DNA of 45,688 nucleotides from a virus, in the IMG/VR virus record IMGVR_UViG_3300021090_000042, positions 1 through 45,688 of that record. One strand, 5' to 3'. How positions within the stretch are numbered: the stretch's first letter is position 1; every line of letters begins with the position of its first letter. The translations under genes and the position numbers were made by a program. Positions 41,771 to 45,688 of this stretch are shown in pieces. The notes beneath the pieces were generated by a model, which was not told the origin of the DNA, did not search any database, and worked only from the letters and a program-made list of their open reading frames with translations.

Positions 41771-42034
41771 ATGCGTTCTCGTTATTTTTCAGTTTATACT
41801 TCTCGTGGCCCAAAAGGTGATCCAGGTTCTAATACTGTTATACTTAGAAAAAATACTGGTCTTAATATTGGAAATCGTCCACGAATTAATCTTATTGAAG
41901 GAACAAATATAATAATAACAGTAACAGATGATATTGCTAACGATGAGTTAGATGTCGTTATAGATGCAATAGGTGGTGGATTGTCTGAATCACACATTCC
42001 ATTTATTGCATCAGCAGTACCATTTGTGTTTTAG
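41771..42034 (+). CDS. Collagen-like / fibre-type small protein
   Basis: This is an 87-residue protein. Near the start it has GPKGDPGS, two collagen Gly-X-Y triplets. Then RPRINLIEGTNIIITVTDD...DELDVVIDA follows, a beta motif common in fibre tips. It probably forms a trimeric fibre piece. Confidence 0.6.
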   Translation: MRSRYFSVYTSRGPKGDPGSNTVILRKNTGLNIGNRPRINLIEGTNIIITVTDDIANDELDVVIDAIGGGLSESHIPFIASAVPFVF

Positions 42035-42073
42035 ACTATATAAATAATGCTGTTAATCAGTTAAGGAGTTATC

Positions 42074-42529
42074 ATGAGTTTGTATGCTGCAACAGCAGAA
42101 GCCGCAGCAGTTCCAGCAGTAATGTCAACAATCCTAGAGGTCAATCCACCGGCTAATAGAAAAGCAACAATTACAGAAGCCTCAATCTCTTTTTCAGGTG
42201 TCTCTGCAACTGATGTTCCTGTTCGTGTTCAACTTGTTGAAGTTACTGCGGCTTCTGCTGCTGGAACTGCTGTAACACCTTCTTCTCAACGTGATGGTCA
42301 GGTAGCTGTTGGTGCAGCAGCCAAGAAACTTCCGGCATCAGAAGGAACAGTCACTGTTCTTAAAACATATAATGTTCCTCCATCTTCTGGTCTTGTTATT
42401 CAATATCCTCTTGGACGTGAACCTGAAATTCAAGGTGCTGCAGCTGCTGCTAAGGGATATGCTATTAGAGCTAATCGCGGAACTGGTGCTGCAATTAATG
42501 CTGAAGCAAATATTGAATGGGAAGAATAA
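42074..42529 (+). CDS. Ala-rich beta-type virion protein
   Basis: This 151-residue protein is rich in Ala, Val, Thr and Ser, with alternating strands (ITEASISFSGVSATDVPVRVQLVEVTAAS) and no charge clusters. A capsid- or tail-decoration role is likely; this family style occurs as small repeated virion proteins in other phages. A clear AAGGAG site precedes the ATG. Function inferred from context. Confidence 0.55.
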   Translation: MSLYAATAEAAAVPAVMSTILEVNPPANRKATITEASISFSGVSATDVPVRVQLVEVTAASAAGTAVTPSSQRDGQVAVGAAAKKLPASEGTVTVLKTYNVPPSSGLVIQYPLGREPEIQGAAAAAKGYAIRANRGTGAAINAEANIEWEE

Positions 42530-42563
42530 TATAGTTTAATCCTTTCATTTATTATAATTATTT

Positions 42564-42800
42564 ATGTCCTCAGTTACAATACGTTTAACCAATACTTGTA
42601 TTGGAGGTGGCCATTTACAGTTTGTAGTAACTGGAGATGCCATAGCCTCTATACCCATACAGACTACACATATCTCAGAATCTATTTCTGAGGAAGATAT
42701 TATAATTTTTGTTAAAATGATTATACGATTAGCAAAAATAGGACGAACTCTTGCACAAACTAGAGCATTATTACAAACTGGTATAACAATTGTAATTTAA
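42564..42800 (+). CDS. Unknown small protein
   Basis: This 78-residue protein has a beta N-terminus with Cys and Gly (IRLTNTCIGGGHLQFVV) and a helical C-terminus (EEDIIIFVKMIIRLAKIGRTLAQ). No strong ribosome site is visible and the surroundings are very AT-rich. No family recognised. Confidence 0.5.
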   Translation: MSSVTIRLTNTCIGGGHLQFVVTGDAIASIPIQTTHISESISEEDIIIFVKMIIRLAKIGRTLAQTRALLQTGITIVI

Positions 42801-42801
42801 T

Positions 42802-43953
42802 ATGACACTTCAATCAATTCTGCCAACATTTTTATATTATCCAATGCCAATGGTAGATGGTGGAGCTTTATCATCTGCCTTAGGAAATCCAACTTTAACT
42901 TTTGACTCAGTAACTGATAGAATTGCATGGGTAGGTAACTTTCCAATTACAGATACTATTACTACGGTCAGTTTTCGCACTGGCACAGTTACAGTTGGAA
43001 GTACAATTGAGATTAGAATTGAAACTGTTACAAATGGTCGTCCTTCTGGCACTCTATGGGCAGCAAACACTAATGGAACTGTAGTTGTAGCTAATGGTGA
43101 TGATAGTGTCTGGAAAACTGTAACTCTTACTTCTGCTGCCAATATTACTGCAGGTGATGAAATTGCTATTGTTGTTGTCAATTCTAGTGGTACTCCAAAT
43201 ATGCAATTCTCTGTGTGTTCTGATGTGTTGGGAAAGGAAAGTCGCAACGCACATTATCCATTGCTTCTTTTAGATGCTGGTGCCGGAACTTGGGCAGGAA
43301 CTGGGATTTCTTCTTCTACTGGGCAACTTGAATGGATTGTAACAACTGGAACAGCTGGAGTTATTTATTTACCTAATCTTTCTCCTTTGGATGGTGCTGG
43401 AACTGTAACTACATTTAACAGTGGTGCATCTCCTGATGAAAGAGCCTTACGATTTCAAGTACCTTTTAAGTGTAGAGTTATTGGTTTACATGTTGGTATG
43501 GCAAACAATGCTGCTGGTTCTGATTTTACTTTTTCTTTATGGAATACATCTGGAACTACAGACGCAGCTGCTTTAGCTCAAGCAACCTGTGATGGGGATT
43601 TTGCTTTATCAACAACACAAGATGGATATGTAGATTTATTCTTTGCAACACCAGTTACACTTGATATAAATACAACCTATTATGCTGGATTGCGAGCAGA
43701 TACCGCAAATAATATTGCCTTATATGAATTTATTACTGCAACAGTAACAAATGCCATTAAAGCATTTGGTGTTAATGCAGAAACTTATCTTGCCACTCGG
43801 GCATGGGCTGCTGGCACAGCGGGTGCTTGGACAACTACAACGACAACACTTCCATGTATTAGTTTAATAATTGATCAACTTGATGATGGTGTATCTGCGG
43901 GTGGTGGTGGTGTTCGTAGTGGCCCAAAAGTTGTTTTAGCTGCTGGTGGTTAA
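42802..43953 (+). CDS. Large beta-sandwich tail protein (putative fibre or spike)
   Basis: This 383-residue protein has two repeats of a jelly-roll-like pattern. The first (about 30-140) reads ITTVSFRTGTVTVGSTIEIRIETV...GTLWAANTNG...VWKTVTLTSAANITAGDEIAIVVVN. The second (about 205-350) reads CRVIGLHVGMANNAAGSDFTFSLWN...TPVTLDINTTYYAGLRAD. Such domains often bind carbohydrate. It ends with a Gly-rich tail. It is probably an adsorption protein on the virion. Confidence 0.6.
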   Translation: MTLQSILPTFLYYPMPMVDGGALSSALGNPTLTFDSVTDRIAWVGNFPITDTITTVSFRTGTVTVGSTIEIRIETVTNGRPSGTLWAANTNGTVVVANGDDSVWKTVTLTSAANITAGDEIAIVVVNSSGTPNMQFSVCSDVLGKESRNAHYPLLLLDAGAGTWAGTGISSSTGQLEWIVTTGTAGVIYLPNLSPLDGAGTVTTFNSGASPDERALRFQVPFKCRVIGLHVGMANNAAGSDFTFSLWNTSGTTDAAALAQATCDGDFALSTTQDGYVDLFFATPVTLDINTTYYAGLRADTANNIALYEFITATVTNAIKAFGVNAETYLATRAWAAGTAGAWTTTTTTLPCISLIIDQLDDGVSAGGGGVRSGPKVVLAAGG

Positions 43954-44667
43954 ATGTCATTAAAGCTTCTTCGTCGTAGAATTCATTCTAAGTTAGGAAA
44001 ACCTTTTGGCTATAGTACAAGAAAACCTCCTATTATAAAACTTGATGTTCATTTACAGACAGCAAATAGACAAGTTATTCAAAAACGCATAAAAACTCAT
44101 GTTACTTTTACTAAAATTCTTAGACAAATTGTTATAACTATTACTAATTTTCCAAAAGCTTTACAAACTATTTCTCAGGCAACAAATATATATGCAATTA
44201 AAACTCATATTCGTACAAAAACTCAATTTATAAAAACTTTTGGCTACATTACACGTAATCCATCTATTAGACCACTTATTGTTAAATCTCAAGCAATTTC
44301 TCGTAGTAAAATGAAACCAAGAATTAAAACATATTCCTTTTTTACTTATACTTTTGGTGGCATTTCAGACTTTGTAAGTTATGGTGCATCTTTTCTTTTT
44401 ACAGCAGCTAATTGGGCAACAATTACTGTGTATCTTGAAACTTATATGAGAGCTGTTTCTGGGACTGTAAATGCACGTCTTTTAGATGAAACAACAGGAT
44501 TACCTGTTACAAACTCACAAATAAGTTCTTCAAATGCCATATTTGAACGAATTCGTTCTATTGCACTAACACTTATTGATACCCATACATATCGTCTTCA
44601 GCTTGGTACATCAGGTTCTTCAGATGGTGAAATTCTCTCAGGCAAATTAATAATTATAAATACATAA
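43954..44667 (+). CDS. Virion protein with basic repeats and a jelly-roll C-terminus
   Basis: This is a 237-residue protein. The first 130 residues are very basic with repeated units of the type FGYxTRxPxIxx (about 18-29 and 78-89) and K/R-T-H/F alternation. The C-terminal 100 residues are a beta domain (ATITVYLETYMRAVSGTVNARLLDETTGLPVT) like carbohydrate-binding or fibre tips. The unusual basic arm could bind DNA or an acidic surface. It is the last gene before the nozzle gene. Confidence 0.55.
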   Translation: MSLKLLRRRIHSKLGKPFGYSTRKPPIIKLDVHLQTANRQVIQKRIKTHVTFTKILRQIVITITNFPKALQTISQATNIYAIKTHIRTKTQFIKTFGYITRNPSIRPLIVKSQAISRSKMKPRIKTYSFFTYTFGGISDFVSYGASFLFTAANWATITVYLETYMRAVSGTVNARLLDETTGLPVTNSQISSSNAIFERIRSIALTLIDTHTYRLQLGTSGSSDGEILSGKLIIINT

Positions 44668-44684
44668 AGAAGGGATCAGTAGAA

Positions 44685-45688
44685 ATGGTACAAGAAACAA
44701 AGGTAATTGATATTAGACGTTCCTATATTCCCATTGATCCCAACGCATTTCCTGCTACAGATCATGCTACAGAAGATGAAGATAAGCCTGAACCACGAAT
44801 TCCTGTAATTGCTTATGATGGTTATAATTTTATGCCAACACCTCAGGGATATTCTTCCTTCTTTGGAGTTAATTCAGTATTAGGAATTGAATCATTGATT
44901 ACAAGTGGAGGAAGTGGTAATGTAGATGATCTTTTTATGATTCAAACAAACTTATTACAAAATATTCTTGTTGCACTCTGTGATGATGGTATTTGGACAA
45001 AATCTGCAAATTCAAGTGGTAATTGGTTCCAAGTTATTCCATTAACTATTCCAGCAGCAGGAACTCATAAATTGTGGTCAAAGTGTGTTATTGAAAATAT
45101 AATTTATGTATATAGACAAGGTGAAGCTTCTGTTTGGCAAGCTGGGCCGACAAACTCTTATGTCTTTACAGCATTTGTTCCTACAACATTAAATATGGCT
45201 GGTCAACTTGGGATCTTCAAAGCTGGTGGCAGATTGGGCTTCTGGGATTCAGAAAATTCAACAGCATGGGCTGCTCTTGGTGATCCAACAGATGCAACAC
45301 CTGATACAAAGACTTTAGCAGGTTCTACAATCTTCCAAGATATTGTAGGACGTATTGTAGTTGTTCTTCAGCATGGAAATGGATTTATTATATATTGTAC
45401 AAAATCAATTGTTCTTGTAATACGTAATATTAATAGTCCTTTAATTTGGTCTGGATCTGCAATCTTTAATTCTAATGGAATTTCATATAGAGAAGAAGCA
45501 TGTTTTGCTGAACCAGATACACACCATTATGCATTTACCACACAAGGAATTGTTGAAATTGTAAATGGTAAAGCAGAATTTGTCATTCCTGAAGTTGGAA
45601 CTTATCTTAAGGAAAAACGCCAGCCTGTTTATCTAAAGATGCTTAATGGACGTTATCTCTTTTTTCCAATTCTTGATCCATATTATTT
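44685..45688 (+). CDS. Nozzle-like tail protein, N-terminal part (continues at window start)
   Basis: ATG 44685 opens 334 codons that run off the end of the window and join the frame at base 1 without a break, giving 575 residues. The visible part contains repeated short beta units of the propeller type (GIWTKSANSSGNWFQVIPL, NIIYVYRQGEASVWQAG, GGRLGFWDSENSTAWAAL). This fits the beta-propeller platform of T7 gp12 or P22 gp10 proteins. It lies before the ejection genes. AAGAAGGG lies before the start. The role is inferred from position and the propeller-like repeats. Confidence 0.6.
   Translation, partial: MVQETKVIDIRRSYIPIDPNAFPATDHATEDEDKPEPRIPVIAYDGYNFMPTPQGYSSFFGVNSVLGIESLITSGGSGNVDDLFMIQTNLLQNILVALCDDGIWTKSANSSGNWFQVIPLTIPAAGTHKLWSKCVIENIIYVYRQGEASVWQAGPTNSYVFTAFVPTTLNMAGQLGIFKAGGRLGFWDSENSTAWAALGDPTDATPDTKTLAGSTIFQDIVGRIVVVLQHGNGFIIYCTKSIVLVIRNINSPLIWSGSAIFNSNGISYREEACFAEPDTHHYAFTTQGIVEIVNGKAEFVIPEVGTYLKEKRQPVYLKMLNGRYLFFPILDPYY

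Larger units (their letters stand above)
969..45151. repeat. Dispersed over-represented motif GNCGGCC (GCCGGC core)
   Basis: I counted by eye about 22 GCCGGC sites, 7 of them as the octamer GGCCGGCC (969, 2080, 7593, 9339, 13071, 16637, 23994). There are about 14 GACGGCC/GGCCGTC and 5 GTCGGCC/GGCCGAC. They occur on both arms, inside genes, in different reading phases. See the matching finding for the meaning. Confidence 0.6.

Noticed and set aside
1-45688. tRNA genes, CRISPR arrays, IS elements, integrase and attachment sites
   Set aside because: I looked for cloverleaf-like stretches, regular spaced repeats, transposase motifs and tyrosine/serine recombinase motifs and saw none.

Overview
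This window looks like the whole genome of a virulent, tailed, double-stranded DNA phage with a short-tailed (podovirus-like) plan. Codons strongly prefer A or T at third positions. The last bases and the first bases join in frame into one 575-codon gene, so the 45,688 bases are most simply a circularly closed or circularly permuted genome cut inside a tail gene. I see no integrase, repressor, phage RNA polymerase, tRNA, IS element or CRISPR array. The host is probably Gram-negative (sugar-transfer genes, M15-type lysis peptidase), but nothing identifies it.

Layout. (1) Positions 31669 to 45688 and on through 1 to 9178 form one rightward late block. In order it holds a small-terminase candidate, a 56-codon bridging gene, large terminase, portal, scaffold, major capsid, head-tail adaptor, tail fibre, endolysin, a membrane lysis protein, a series of small beta-rich virion proteins, a nozzle-like tail protein, and three internal virion (ejection) proteins. 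The last of these is 1,761 residues long and carries an ADP-ribosyltransferase-like segment. A small DUF6527-like frame with no normal start follows. (2) Positions 29584 down to 9175 form one leftward early block of about 39 tightly packed genes, many with ATGA overlaps. They include a RecD/Dda-type helicase, a Cas4/AddB-type Fe-S nuclease, a Sak4-type RecA-fold ATPase with a possible ssDNA-binding partner, MazG-like and DUF6378-like proteins, a family A DNA polymerase, a DUF3987-type ATPase, and at the far end a sugar cassette (cupin, GT9, GT-A and GT-B glycosyltransferases). (3) Between the blocks, 29585 to 31668 is a control region with clearly higher G+C. It has two divergent sigma70-like promoters built on inverted copies of the same sequence boxes around an AT-rich core, a structured leader, two rightward genes of foreign-looking composition, a strong terminator and then the late promoter.

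How it works together. With no phage polymerase visible, host RNA polymerase probably reads both arms from the control region. The leftward arm makes the replication and recombination set. The 231-residue gene just right of the control region is placed and built like an early host-takeover or anti-defence gene, but I do not recognise it. The late arm is insulated by the terminator at 31430-31454 and starts at the promoter at 31588-31616.

The most unusual global signal is an excess of GCCGGC and, more broadly, GNCGGCC. It occurs in all reading phases, encodes different amino acids, and uses codons otherwise rare here, which suggests a constraint on the DNA rather than on the proteins.
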